The notes: generated from the letters alone by a model not told the origin. Positions 10,044 through 18,879 are shown, counted from the stretch's first letter. The stretch: DNA of 64,000 nucleotides from Rhinopithecimicrobium faecis (GCA_017942165.1 JAGKSB010000002.1:248001-312000); one strand, 5' to 3'. A program made the numbers and translations.

Positions 10044-10083
10044 GATTAATTCCGCGAGTTTGTGATTAATTCCGCGAGTTTGC
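10044..10083. repeat. 20-bp tandem duplication spanning the S41 peptidase stop codon
   Basis: Two adjacent 20-bp copies (10044-10063 and 10064-10083) differ at one base. The right copy encodes the last residues of the minus-strand S41 peptidase and its TAA. The left copy lies just past the stop and repeats the same bases, including a second TAA. Confidence 0.95.
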
Positions 10084-11676
10084 GATTGGATTAAACTGTG
10101 TTAGCGCAGAATTAATATAACGGTCGTTACGATTGCGCACCTTAAAGTAGGCCTCACGTCCGAAATAGAAACGCGCCACAAGCGCTTCCATATCCAGATG
10201 AATAAGCGCACGTAGGTTTTCCGCTTCCTCCGCAGAAAGCACATAGCCATTCTTAGCAAGGTAGCTTAGGAAGAAGGCATACTCCTTTTCAGGGACATGA
10301 TAGCCACTCAAAAAATTCTCAATAGAATATGCCGGAGACTTCCGCGTAAATCGATCGTAGACGAAATTCTCAATCAGCTGCGAGTGATAAATCTCACGGT
10401 AGCGCGTATTTAGCTCATTAGAATCTATAGGAAGCGTGATATCTGGCAAGACACCTCCACCACCGTAAACAACTTTTCCCTTTTGACTAACATAGCGTTC
10501 CGCATTGGTAAAGGTGGTATCCAAACTCCAGAGATCAAACTTAGAACGGAAGATATCTTTATTGTATGTTGAGCGTGTATATTTTCGTTGTATACCACGT
10601 CCTAGGGGCGTGAAATAGCGTGCAATAGTTAAATTGATGGACGACCCATCGGCAAAGTCAAACTGCTCTTGAACTAAGCCTTTTCCATAAGAGCGACGTC
10701 CAATAATAACACCACGATCTAAATCCTGAATCGCCCCCGCAACAATTTCAGCCGCAGAAGCCGTATTCTCATTAATCAATACAGCGATGCTACCATCCTT
10801 GAATACAGCTCCCTCGTTGGAGAAGTAATTCTGTCTTAACTCATTGGCTCCTTCGGTATACACCAAGAGTGTTTCCTTGGGAAAGAAGTGCGATAATAAA
10901 TCTATGGAAGCATGTAAGTAGCCCCCAGGGTTGTTGCGTAAATCGAGTATTAAGCGCTGTGCACCTTGTTTTTTAAGGTTGACAAGGGCATTTTTAAATT
11001 CCGCACCAGTACGCACGCCAAACTTACGCACTTTCACGTAGCCCGTACCATTGGGGAGCATATATACCGCATCTAGGGAAGAGATATTGACATGGTCGCG
11101 TGTTACTCGAAAAGGATAAGGAAAAGCCTGTCCATTACGTTCAATAAAGATTTCTATCGAAGAACCTCGTTTTCCACGCATTAGCTGCTCCACCTCCTTG
11201 TCCGATACCCTTGCATTAGCAACATGCTTGCCTGCCAATCGGATTAAGCGGTCGCCCACCTTAAATCCAGCTTTCTCTGCGGGACCATTTGAAAGGAGAC
11301 CGACCACCATTAAGGTATCACGTATCTTGAAGTATTCCATACCTATGCCTTCAAAGCTTCCCTCCAAAGATTCATACTGCTGACGCGCCTCTTGGGGCTT
11401 CATATAATTTGAAAATGGATCTAGGCGTTGTAAGATATGCTGAATGGCCTCATCTTGAATCGTATCTAAACTTAGGGAGTCTACATAATTGGTAGAGAGC
11501 AAATTAATCAGATACTGCAGCTTAACGGAATTATCGGTCAGTCCAATAGGGATTAAAGACCCTCCTTGGTTCGGCCCTTGTTCATCAGCATAGTTCTGCC
11601 CTAGCAGCAGTCCGACATAGAGGACGCCCGCATAAGTTGCTGCAACAAAAAAATTCCGTTTCGTATTATTTTGCAT
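10066..11676 (-). CDS. S41 family C-terminal processing peptidase
   Basis: 536 residues. An N-terminal signal anchor (~residues 8-27) targets it to the periplasmic side of the inner membrane. A PDZ domain (~100-185) contains GPAEKAGFKVGDRLI. The S41 catalytic core has the Ser in NENTASAAEIVAGA (~303) and the Lys in RRSYGKGLVQ (~329), the Ser/Lys dyad of CtpA/Prc proteases. It probably trims envelope or secreted proteins. The last codons are tandemly duplicated beyond the stop. Upstream lies a 143-bp divergent intergenic region. Confidence 0.95.
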   Translation of the reverse strand: MQNNTKRNFFVAATYAGVLYVGLLLGQNYADEQGPNQGGSLIPIGLTDNSVKLQYLINLLSTNYVDSLSLDTIQDEAIQHILQRLDPFSNYMKPQEARQQYESLEGSFEGIGMEYFKIRDTLMVVGLLSNGPAEKAGFKVGDRLIRLAGKHVANARVSDKEVEQLMRGKRGSSIEIFIERNGQAFPYPFRVTRDHVNISSLDAVYMLPNGTGYVKVRKFGVRTGAEFKNALVNLKKQGAQRLILDLRNNPGGYLHASIDLLSHFFPKETLLVYTEGANELRQNYFSNEGAVFKDGSIAVLINENTASAAEIVAGAIQDLDRGVIIGRRSYGKGLVQEQFDFADGSSINLTIARYFTPLGRGIQRKYTRSTYNKDIFRSKFDLWSLDTTFTNAERYVSQKGKVVYGGGGVLPDITLPIDSNELNTRYREIYHSQLIENFVYDRFTRKSPAYSIENFLSGYHVPEKEYAFFLSYLAKNGYVLSAEEAENLRALIHLDMEALVARFYFGREAYFKVRNRNDRYINSALTQFNPIANSRN

Positions 11677-11819
11677 GATAATTTACTCATTCAAAATTAA
11701 TGAGTTTACCTGTATTATACGATTAAATTTAAAAGAATTTTACAGACTATTTTTATATGCTTAAAACATCGTTTAAATAAATAATTTTCCCCATTTTTGA
11801 GTCGTTTAAAAGAATAAGT

Positions 11820-12389
11820 ATGCATGAAATTGAGCCTTTCTTTAATTGGCGTGATGATTATATAGCTTCCGAAGATCCCTTATCGCCATTTTATGAGCGC
11901 GTTTATAGTGAGTTTGAGTACGACAAACAAATTTACAACTACCTGCTACATCCGCAATGGGACCACTATGGATCACAGACGCTTTACCTGAAAGTCTTAT
12001 TTGCAGACTATGAAGAGCAGTATGCGATTATAGAGCTTATTGGAGAGTGGAATGATGCTATTTATAATGATATCATGCTTTTGAAGCGTGAGCTTATTGA
12101 CTTGATGATCGCACAAGGTATCAACCAATTTATCTTGATTGGGGAAAATGTTTTAAATTTTCACGCCTCAGACGACTCCTATTATGAAGAGTGGTTTCAA
12201 GATATTGAAGATGGCTGGATTGCAGGATTGAATTTTAGGCAACATATTAAAGAGGAGATGCAAGACCATAGCATAGATTATTACATCAACTTTGCAGGCA
12301 CATTGGATGACATCCCATGGCGCACCCTCAAGCCGAAGCAGCTGTATGACCTCATCGCACAATTTCTTCATAGAAGACTTCATGCTTAA
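11820..12389 (+). CDS. Conserved-looking acidic hypothetical protein
   Basis: 189 residues, soluble, with no signal peptide or TM segment. It is rich in Asp, Glu, Tyr and Trp, for example in DDYIASEDPL and the stretch around residues 120-135. I do not recognise a family. Predicted alternation of beta and helix and the absence of metal or nucleotide motifs give no function. It is divergent from the S41 peptidase gene and is followed 105 bp later by fumC, which has its own promoter. It could be a Bacteroidota-specific conserved protein; this is inference from its regular codon use and intact frame. Confidence 0.7.
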   Translation: MHEIEPFFNWRDDYIASEDPLSPFYERVYSEFEYDKQIYNYLLHPQWDHYGSQTLYLKVLFADYEEQYAIIELIGEWNDAIYNDIMLLKRELIDLMIAQGINQFILIGENVLNFHASDDSYYEEWFQDIEDGWIAGLNFRQHIKEEMQDHSIDYYINFAGTLDDIPWRTLKPKQLYDLIAQFLHRRLHA

Positions 12390-12436
12390 AAATTGTCATT
12401 TAGATTTCATCTAAAAAAAAACAACGAAAATAACCT

Positions 12437-12467
12437 TTTAGGTTTAATTTATTGTTCCTTAACTTTG
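12437..12467 (+). promoter_or_regulatory. fumC promoter
   Basis: TAACTTTG at 12460-12467 matches the TAnnTTTG -7 element. TTTA at 12437-12440 sits exactly 19 bp upstream, where a -33 TTTG is expected. The fumC ATG is 27 bp downstream. This supports the ATG at 12495 rather than an in-frame extension starting at 12393 that would overlap the promoter. Confidence 0.7.
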
Positions 12468-12494
12468 CGAGTAATTACAAATAAATATAATACC

Positions 12495-13892
12495 ATGTCA
12501 TATAGAATTGAAAAAGATACGATGGGTGAAGTTCAAGTTCCAGCAGATAAATACTGGGGAGCTCAAACAGAACGTTCACGTAACAACTTTAAAATTGGTC
12601 CAGCAGGTTCTATGCCTCAGGAAATCGTTGAAGGTTTTGCATACTTAAAAAAAGCTGCAGCCTACGCTAACCATGATTTAGGCGTATTACCTGTGGAGAA
12701 GCGTGATGCAATCGCTCAAGTATGTGATGAGATTTTAGCTGGTAAATTAAATGATCAATTCCCTTTAGTAATTTGGCAAACAGGCTCAGGTACACAATCG
12801 AATATGAATGTGAACGAAGTCGTAGCCAACCGTGCGCAAGTATTAGCTGGTAAAAATATCGGTGAAGGTGAGCCTGTATTAAAAGCAAATGATGACGTGA
12901 ATAAGTCCCAGTCATCGAACGATACATTCCCTACAGGAATGCATATTGCCGCTTACAAAGCGGTCGCTGAAATCACCATTCCTGGGGTTGAGCAATTACG
13001 CGATACCTTAGCGAAAAAAGCAGAAGACTTCAAGCATGTCGTAAAGATTGGTCGTACGCACTTAATGGATGCGACTCCTTTGACATTAGGTCAAGAGATC
13101 TCCGGTTATGTAGCGCAATTGAATTATGGACTTAGAGCGGTAAGAAACACCTTAGCACACCTTTCAGAGGTCGCTTTAGGAGGTACAGCTGTAGGTACAG
13201 GCCTCAATACACCGGATGGATATGATGTTTTAGTAGCGAAATATATCGCTGAATTTACAGGTCTTCCATTTGTAACTGCGGAAAATAAATTCGAAGCTTT
13301 AGCAGCACACGATGCTATTGTGGAAACACATGGTGCATTGAAGCAATTAGCCGTTTCTATCAATAAAATTGCTAACGATATCCGTATGCTAGCTTCAGGG
13401 CCTCGCTCAGGTATTGGCGAGATTCATATTCCTGAAAATGAGCCAGGATCTTCTATTATGCCTGGAAAAGTTAACCCAACACAATGTGAGGCTATTACAA
13501 TGGTAGCAGCTCAAGTAATGGGTAATGACGTAGCAATCACTATTGGTGGTACACAAGGGCACTATGAATTGAATGTATTCAAACCATTAATGGCGGCTAA
13601 CTTCTTACAGTCGGCAATCTTATTAGGAAATGCTTGTGTTTCATTTGATGAGCACTGTGCACAAGGTATTGAGCCAAACTACCCTCGTATTAAAGAGTTA
13701 GTAGATAATTCATTGATGTTAGTTACTGCTTTAAACACGAAAATTGGTTACTACAAAGCGGCAGAAATCGCGCAAACAGCACATAAGAATGGTACGACTT
13801 TAAAAGATGAAGCTGTACGTTTGGGTTATGTTACGGCGGAAGATTTTGATGCTTGGGTGAAACCAGAAGAAATGGTTGGAAGCTTAAAATAA
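12495..13892 (+). CDS. fumC: Class II fumarate hydratase
   Basis: Catalyses fumarate to L-malate in the TCA cycle. It is a cytoplasmic, iron-independent homotetramer. 465 residues from the ATG at 12495. Diagnostic motifs are [13 protein letters not shown] (~95-110), [17 protein letters not shown] and the signature [11 protein letters not shown] (~318). The frame stays open upstream to 12393, but that part would cross the promoter and matches no fumarase N-terminus. The next gene, a lipoprotein, starts 5 bp after the stop and is presumably in the same transcript. Confidence 0.97.
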   Translation: MSYRIEKDTMGEVQVPADKYWGAQTERSRNNFKIGPAGSMPQEIVEGFAYLKKAAAYANHDLGVLPVEKRDAIAQVCDEILAGKLNDQFPLVIWQTGSGTQSNMNVNEVVANRAQVLAGKNIGEGEPVLKANDDVNKSQSSNDTFPTGMHIAAYKAVAEITIPGVEQLRDTLAKKAEDFKHVVKIGRTHLMDATPLTLGQEISGYVAQLNYGLRAVRNTLAHLSEVALGGTAVGTGLNTPDGYDVLVAKYIAEFTGLPFVTAENKFEALAAHDAIVETHGALKQLAVSINKIANDIRMLASGPRSGIGEIHIPENEPGSSIMPGKVNPTQCEAITMVAAQVMGNDVAITIGGTQGHYELNVFKPLMAANFLQSAILLGNACVSFDEHCAQGIEPNYPRIKELVDNSLMLVTALNTKIGYYKAAEIAQTAHKNGTTLKDEAVRLGYVTAEDFDAWVKPEEMVGSLK

Positions 13893-13896
13893 TTCT

Positions 13897-14421
13897 GTGA
13901 TAAAACTTAAAAATATAGTTTCGAAGACATACCTATTACCCGTAATAGGTATGTTTTTGATTTGTCTATCCTGCCAGCGTAATTCTGAGATGCAGTCCGA
14001 AGGAGCCTCTTATCTACAAGGTGAATGGGTGCAAGATTCCATTCCTGGTCAAGATCAGATGCTTCATTACACGCTGACGGACTTAACATTTACCTGCGAT
14101 TCGATTTATACGACTATGCATGTACGTGCTAAGCAACAGCAAATCCCAGACTCCTGCTATAATGACGGCGCTTGGGACGAGTTTGCTAAAGGCGTTTATG
14201 TCGTACGAGGAGATTCTATTATTGTCGATGGTATATATACAAAAGCGCAAGGCAAGCAGAAAGTTTCAGGCTGTTACCGCATTGGTCAATATCTACCACG
14301 CTTTAAGATAGCCAGCTATTCAAAAGATAGCTTAGTGCTTGAAAGCAGATATGATCAGCGCCCTATTGTCCTTCGTAAAGTTCGCGATATCACCTGCGTT
14401 CCAAAAGAACGTTATCAATAA
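13897..14421 (+). CDS. Lipoprotein co-transcribed with fumC
   Basis: 174 residues with a GTG start at 13897, chosen because it yields a proper lipoprotein signal: a Lys-rich n-region, a hydrophobic core and the lipobox LICLSC (Cys 26). An internal ATG at 13951 would remove most of the signal. The mature part carries several Cys residues (TCDSI, PDSCYN, SGCYRIG, ITCVP) and looks like a compact beta-rich domain. I recall similar small lipoproteins next to fumC in related genomes, sometimes mislabelled as fumarate hydratase; no enzymatic motif is visible. It ends at a terminator. Confidence 0.75.
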   Translation: MIKLKNIVSKTYLLPVIGMFLICLSCQRNSEMQSEGASYLQGEWVQDSIPGQDQMLHYTLTDLTFTCDSIYTTMHVRAKQQQIPDSCYNDGAWDEFAKGVYVVRGDSIIVDGIYTKAQGKQKVSGCYRIGQYLPRFKIASYSKDSLVLESRYDQRPIVLRKVRDITCVPKERYQ

Positions 14422-14430
14422 GAAATAATA

Positions 14431-14465
14431 AAAAAATCTTTAGCTTTGTCGTTAAAGATTTTTTT
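14431..14465 (+). terminator. Intrinsic terminator after the fumC-lipoprotein unit
   Basis: Arms AAAAAATCTTTA and TAAAGATTTTTT flank a short loop, with a T tract following on the plus strand. The next gene starts 14 bp later. Confidence 0.7.
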
Positions 14466-14478
14466 ATTTATTTCCTAA

Positions 14479-15516
14479 ATGCCTCAAAACCTATCCTATA
14501 TATCCTTTCTGCGGATTTTCGCCACCTTAGCTGTCGTGTTGATACATGCTTCTACAGGTTATCTTAACAGCCCTTTCATCGACAGTTTTGACTGGAAGTA
14601 TGCCAATAGCCTCCATAGCTTCACACGCTTAGCAGTGCCCATATTTGTGATGATCTCCGGAGCGTTATTAATCCCAAAGGAGGAATCGCCTATGGTATTC
14701 TACCGCAAGAGGCTGCTGCCTATCCTTCCCATATTCCTCTTTTGGACAGGAGTATACCTGGTATATATGCTGAGCAGATATACCTCACTAAGCGATTATT
14801 CCTATGTACAGCTATGGGCTATTATTGGGCCCAAGTTACGTATAGGCACCAATGCGCACCTATGGTATCTCTACCTACTAGTGGGTTTATATTTAGCGAT
14901 TCCCTACCTTCATAAGCTGGTTAAAGGATGTAGTAAAGTGGATCTTGAGCTATTTTTAGGGATTTGGTTTATTTCGCTTTTTTTCCATAATAAACGATGG
15001 AGCCCCCATATGCCTATTATAGATTTAGGATTTTTTACGGGTTATTTTGGGTACTTGGTATTAGGCTATTACTTGATGGCCTATGATATAGGTTTAAACA
15101 TTAAGCGAGGGATATCCTCCCGTTGGTCAGTGGTCATGGTGCTGCTGCTGCTATACCTTGCTACCGCGATCTTCACCACCTTAGGCACCTATTACTTAAG
15201 CATTCAGAAGCATGGATTAGACGCCTTGTTATATGGCTATACAGCACCTAATACGGCCCTTTCTGCAGCCGCTATTTTCCTAATTTTTAAATATACATTC
15301 CAACATGTTAAAGTTCCAAGGATATTAAGCTATGTCAATACTTACAGTTTTGGCATTTACCTTTCACATATTTTATTTTTAAACTATATCCATCCGTTAC
15401 TTCCGTTGAGTACGCTTTGGAAAATCCCTGTCGCCACCTTGTTAACGGTGCTTGCGAGCATACTCTTAACCGCTTTGTTACATAAAATCCCATTTGGTAA
15501 GCAGCTGGCCGGATAA
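14479..15516 (+). CDS. Acyltransferase family 3 membrane protein
   Basis: 345 residues with about ten TM helices. The N-terminal motif SFLRIFATLAVVLIHAS contains the conserved Arg and the His (~22) of the acyltransferase-3 superfamily (WecH/OafA-like). These inner-membrane enzymes O-acylate sugars or peptidoglycan/lipid-linked glycans. The acceptor cannot be assigned because the neighbours are not glycan genes. It is a single-gene unit between two terminators. Confidence 0.85.
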   Translation: MPQNLSYISFLRIFATLAVVLIHASTGYLNSPFIDSFDWKYANSLHSFTRLAVPIFVMISGALLIPKEESPMVFYRKRLLPILPIFLFWTGVYLVYMLSRYTSLSDYSYVQLWAIIGPKLRIGTNAHLWYLYLLVGLYLAIPYLHKLVKGCSKVDLELFLGIWFISLFFHNKRWSPHMPIIDLGFFTGYFGYLVLGYYLMAYDIGLNIKRGISSRWSVVMVLLLLYLATAIFTTLGTYYLSIQKHGLDALLYGYTAPNTALSAAAIFLIFKYTFQHVKVPRILSYVNTYSFGIYLSHILFLNYIHPLLPLSTLWKIPVATLLTVLASILLTALLHKIPFGKQLAG

Positions 15517-15529
15517 AATAAAGACAATA

Positions 15530-15567
15530 AAAAAAGCTCCTTAATTTGCATTAAGGAGCTTTTTTTA
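15530..15567. terminator. Bidirectional intrinsic terminator
   Basis: Arms AAAAGCTCCTTAAT and ATTAAGGAGCTTTT with a 4-nt loop are flanked by A and T tracts on both sides. It lies between the convergent acyltransferase and DUF3127 genes. Confidence 0.85.
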
Positions 15568-15580
15568 TGTACTGATTTCC

Positions 15581-15958
15581 TTAGAAAGGTAAATCGTCAT
15601 CATCATTTGCTGCCGCAGAGAAAGATGCTGGTGGAGCTTGCATTTCACCGCCAAAATTTTGAGGTGCTGCTTGCTGCGTAGCTGCTTTCGTTACTCTCCA
15701 TGCTACTAATGAGTTAAAGTAAGTCGTTACACCTTCTTTATTAGTCCATGGGCGTCCGCGCAAATTAAAGGCAACATCCACTTCATCGCCTGGCGTTAAT
15801 CCATCAAAAATCGTAACGCGATCTTGCGTAGCTTCAAAACGAATATATTCTACAAATTGTGGATTCTCCGCATAAGCAACGATAATATCACGTTTTTTGA
15901 ACGACTCTGTTACTTGCTGCGTAGCACCAATTTCATGAACTTTTCCTCTAATTTCCAT
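15581..15958 (-). CDS. DUF3127 OB-fold protein with SSB-like acidic C-terminus
   Basis: 125 residues. The ATG at 15958 is chosen; a TTG two codons upstream also keeps the frame. An N-terminal OB-fold-like domain (MEIRGKVHEIG, YIRFEATQD, DVAFNLRGRPW) matches DUF3127. A flexible Ala/Gln/Pro linker follows, and the protein ends in NDDDDLPF. That closely resembles the acidic tip (DDDIPF) by which bacterial SSB recruits repair and replication partners. It may bind single-stranded nucleic acid; this is inference. It is divergent from the RlmL-type methyltransferase gene. Confidence 0.85.
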   Translation of the reverse strand: MEIRGKVHEIGATQQVTESFKKRDIIVAYAENPQFVEYIRFEATQDRVTIFDGLTPGDEVDVAFNLRGRPWTNKEGVTTYFNSLVAWRVTKAATQQAAPQNFGGEMQAPPASFSAAANDDDDLPF

Positions 15959-16010
15959 AATCAATAATATTAAACCGTAAAAATAAGCAATTTTTGACTA
16001 CAAGATTAAC

Positions 16011-16018
16011 TAACTTTG
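16011..16018 (+). promoter_or_regulatory. Candidate promoter -7 element for the RlmL-type methyltransferase
   Basis: TAACTTTG matches TAnnTTTG and ends 11 bp before the ATG at 16030, so the 5' leader would be only a few nucleotides. A TTTG at 15993-15996 lies 14 bp upstream, which is short for a -33 element. Confidence 0.5.
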
Positions 16019-16029
16019 TCAAAAATATT

Positions 16030-17208
16030 ATGGAAGTTTTCAACACCCCCAATAAAATCATTATTACCTGCAATAAGCGTCTTTCCTCTTATTTGCAGCA
16101 AGAAGTCCTAGATTTAGGATTTGAGATTACACGTAACTTTTCTACAGGAGTAGAATTGTTTAATACGCTTAGCGACACCATTCGTTTGAATTTAAACTTA
16201 CGAACAGCGAGTCAAATTTTATATTCTTTAAAATCTTTTCAGGCAAATACACCGGATGAATTATATCAAGAGTTAGTTACGATCCCTTGGGAGGAATTAA
16301 TCCAATTTGATGGCTATTTCTCGGTAACATCCAATGTCGACAATCCAACGATTACAACGCCTTTATTTGCTAATTTAAAAGTTAAAGATGCAATTGTAGA
16401 TCGTATAAAAGAGAAAAAAGGCTTACGTCCTAATTCTGGAAATGAAGCTAACAAAGCTGTTATTCACCTATATTGGAAAGATGACCGTGCGGAAGTATTT
16501 ATCGACTCTTCGGGCGAAACATTAGCGAAACACGGCTACCGTAAACACCCCGGAAAAGCTCCTATGTTAGAAGCCCTCGCTGCTTCCACCGTATTAGCTA
16601 CGCAATGGGATCAAAAGTCTCCTTTCGTCAACCCCATGTGTGGTTCTGGTACCCTAGCAATTGAAGCAGCACTGATTGCTACCAACCGTAGACCCGGCTT
16701 ATACCGTATGAACTATGCTTTTATGCATATCATCGGTTATGATGAAGAAGTGTTCTTTGAAGAAAGAAGACAGTTAAAAGCGCAAGTAGACAAGAAAAAT
16801 ACGCCACGTATCATTGCTTCAGATATTTCTGAGCAAGCGATTGAAATTGCCAAGATGAATGCTAAGACTGCAGGTGTGGATCAATTAATTGAATTTGAAG
16901 TAGGCGACTTCGCCGAAACTACCGTTCCTGAAGAAAAAGGTGTTGTCATGTTCAACCCTGAATATGGCGAACGCTTAGGTGTACACTCGCAACTTGAAGC
17001 TACCTATAAGCGTATGGGTGATTTCTTAAAACAGAATTGTAAAGGTTACAAAGGATTTGTATTTACAGGAAATCCTGACCTAGCGAAAAAAGTTGGCTTA
17101 CGTGCTTCCCGAAGAATTGAATTCTATAATGGTAAATTAGACTGCCGTTTATTAGCATACGATTTATATGACGGTACGCGTGATCAAACAAAAGTTATCT
17201 ACGAATAA
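16030..17208 (+). CDS. THUMP-domain class I SAM-dependent RNA methyltransferase (RlmL/YpsC-type)
   Basis: 392 residues from the ATG at 16030, which lies just past a TAACTTTG element. A THUMP-type RNA-binding region spans ~50-160. The SAM-binding motif NPMCGSGTLAIEAAL is near 203 and an acidic strand motif RIIASDISEQAI is near 260. The catalytic motif reads FNPEYGERLG (~311), with Glu where many N6/N2 methyltransferases have Pro (NPPY). It is expected to methylate a guanine in large-subunit rRNA, but the exact site cannot be inferred. The HD-domain gene follows 32 bp later. Confidence 0.9.
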   Translation: MEVFNTPNKIIITCNKRLSSYLQQEVLDLGFEITRNFSTGVELFNTLSDTIRLNLNLRTASQILYSLKSFQANTPDELYQELVTIPWEELIQFDGYFSVTSNVDNPTITTPLFANLKVKDAIVDRIKEKKGLRPNSGNEANKAVIHLYWKDDRAEVFIDSSGETLAKHGYRKHPGKAPMLEALAASTVLATQWDQKSPFVNPMCGSGTLAIEAALIATNRRPGLYRMNYAFMHIIGYDEEVFFEERRQLKAQVDKKNTPRIIASDISEQAIEIAKMNAKTAGVDQLIEFEVGDFAETTVPEEKGVVMFNPEYGERLGVHSQLEATYKRMGDFLKQNCKGYKGFVFTGNPDLAKKVGLRASRRIEFYNGKLDCRLLAYDLYDGTRDQTKVIYE

Positions 17209-17240
17209 TCTAAATTATCTAAATATATAACGTTGATTTT

Positions 17241-17888
17241 ATGCAAGAAGTCATTGAAAAAACAGTAGCCTTTGTTCAAGACCGTTTACAATATGCCGAA
17301 TCGGGTCACGATTGGTGGCATATTCAACGTGTATGGAATAACACCAAGCTGATTTTAGAAACCGAAGATGCGGATCATTTCGTCTGCGAATTGACCGCCC
17401 TGCTGCATGATATCGCCGACAGTAAATTTCATAATGGCGACGAAAGCATTGGCCCCCGTGTTGCGGGTGAGTTTCTAAGCTCTATTGGTGTAGACCCTGA
17501 AGTTATTCAACATGTACAAGCTATCATCTTAAATATGTCTTACAAGGCGAGCCTTGGGGATGTACATTTTCACTCCAAAGAATTGGAAATTGTGCAAGAT
17601 GCAGACCGTCTAGATGCGATAGGCGCCATCGGTATTGCCCGCGCTTTCAACTACGGAGGCTATAAAAATAGGGATATTTACAATCCTAAAATCCCTGTGG
17701 AAACAGCCCTTTCTAAGGAAGCGTATAAGCAGACATCCTCGCCGACGATCAATCACTTTTATGAAAAATTACTTTTATTAAAAGATAAGATGAATACTCC
17801 TACTGCTCAGAAATTAGCCTTAGGACGTCACCAATATATGGAGGACTTCTTAACCCAATTTTATGAGGAATGGAACGGTAAAAAATAA
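17241..17888 (+). CDS. HD-domain phosphohydrolase (YpgQ/YedJ-like)
   Basis: 215 residues, cytoplasmic. The HD motif metal ligands are visible: H in SGHDWWHIQRV (~23-28), HD in ALLHDIADSK (~56), and D in IVQDADRLDAIGAIG (~120). The SKFHNGDE insert and the RLDAIGAIGIAR motif match YpgQ-like HD proteins, some of which hydrolyse nucleotide pyrophosphates. The natural substrate here is unknown. It follows the methyltransferase by 32 bp and is followed by a 205-bp intergenic region with a strong hairpin. Confidence 0.88.
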   Translation: MQEVIEKTVAFVQDRLQYAESGHDWWHIQRVWNNTKLILETEDADHFVCELTALLHDIADSKFHNGDESIGPRVAGEFLSSIGVDPEVIQHVQAIILNMSYKASLGDVHFHSKELEIVQDADRLDAIGAIGIARAFNYGGYKNRDIYNPKIPVETALSKEAYKQTSSPTINHFYEKLLLLKDKMNTPTAQKLALGRHQYMEDFLTQFYEEWNGKK

Positions 17889-17902
17889 ATTATCGGCCTT
17901 TT

Positions 17903-18020
17903 ACACCTAGACAATAGGTAGTAAAATTTTACAATTTCTTCATCTATAATCAGGTGAAAAGTAGGTACCTTTAAGACTATTAAAGCTTCCTACTTTTCAC
18001 CTTTTTAGGTTACTAGGTGT
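17903..18020. repeat. Nested inverted repeats (large hairpin/terminator) between HD and GDPD genes
   Basis: An inner perfect 14-bp inverted repeat (AGGTGAAAAGTAGG at 17952-17965 with its complement at 17989-18002) encloses a second 6-bp one (CTTTAA/TTAAAG at 17969-17985). A T tract (CTTTTTAGG) follows. An outer 8-bp pair ACACCTAG (17903-17910) and CTAGGTGT (18013-18020) brackets the whole. The inner part is a good plus-strand terminator for the HD gene. The outer pair is unexplained. Confidence 0.75.
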
Positions 18021-18093
18021 TTGCTTTAAATACCGTCCTATAGAAAGTGAAAAATAGTAAAAAAAATATAACACCTCAACTTGAAAACCTCTT

Positions 18094-18864
18094 ATGAAAA
18101 AGATTTTAATCTTAGCATCTATTATCTCCTTATCCCTTGGAACTAAAGACCTCTTGGCACAGCATAAACAGCTGATTGCCCATCGCGGCGCTTGGAAGAA
18201 TACCCATACACCTCAGAATTCCATCGCCTCTTTAGTCGAAGCTATCAAATTAAAAAGCTATGGCTCCGAGTTCGATGTCCATATGACAAAAGACAATCAG
18301 CTCGTCGTAAACCATGATCACGACTTCTATGGAATTGATATCGAAAAGGCTACTTATGCCGAATTATTGGTGAAAACACACCCTAATGGAGAGCATATAC
18401 CCCTGTTAAAAGATTTCTTAGCAGCAGGATTAAAGCAAAAAAAGACAAAACTAATTTTAGAAATAAAAAGTAGTCGCATCTCCAAAGAGCGTACCCTTGA
18501 ACATACTGAAGCAGTCTATCAGTTAGTGCAAGAATTAAAAGCTCAGAAGGCCGTAGAGTATATCGCTTTCGATTATGATGCCTGCAAAAAGTTAGTAACC
18601 TTAAACCCTCAAGTACAGGTTCAATACCTCTCTGGAAATATCGAACCTAAGCAAATAAAAGCCGATGGACTAACAGGCATAGATTATCATGTATCCATCT
18701 TTAAAAAAAATCCTACCTGGATTAAAGAAGCACAAAATTTAGGCCTTAAGGTCAATGTATGGACCGTGAATAATGAGGTAGACATCAAAGATCTACTGGC
18801 GCAGAAAGTAGACTTTATCACCACTGATGAACCCGAATTGTTAATCCGCATCCTGAAAAAATAA
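18094..18864 (+). CDS. Exported glycerophosphodiester phosphodiesterase family protein
   Basis: 256 residues. A signal peptide (about residues 1-22, cleaved after LLAQ) indicates export. The GDPD TIM-barrel motifs are LIAHRGAWKN with the catalytic HR (~29), GSEFDVHMTKDNQLVVNHD carrying the metal-binding Glu/Asp and the second His, and LILEIKSS. It hydrolyses glycerophosphodiesters to glycerol-3-phosphate and an alcohol, in the periplasm. The late GLKVNVWTVN and DFITTDEPELL motifs complete the family pattern. The gene appears monocistronic. Confidence 0.92.
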   Translation: MKKILILASIISLSLGTKDLLAQHKQLIAHRGAWKNTHTPQNSIASLVEAIKLKSYGSEFDVHMTKDNQLVVNHDHDFYGIDIEKATYAELLVKTHPNGEHIPLLKDFLAAGLKQKKTKLILEIKSSRISKERTLEHTEAVYQLVQELKAQKAVEYIAFDYDACKKLVTLNPQVQVQYLSGNIEPKQIKADGLTGIDYHVSIFKKNPTWIKEAQNLGLKVNVWTVNNEVDIKDLLAQKVDFITTDEPELLIRILKK

Positions 18865-18879
18865 TTACTTTATTCCTTG

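Noticed and set aside
12393..12494. N-terminal extension of fumC
   Set aside because: The extension crosses the TAACTTTG promoter element and has no fumarase-like residues; the ATG at 12495 gives the standard N-terminus.
15994..16029. Upstream start for the RlmL-type methyltransferase
   Set aside because: It would place the -7 promoter element inside the coding sequence; the ATG at 16030 is preferred.
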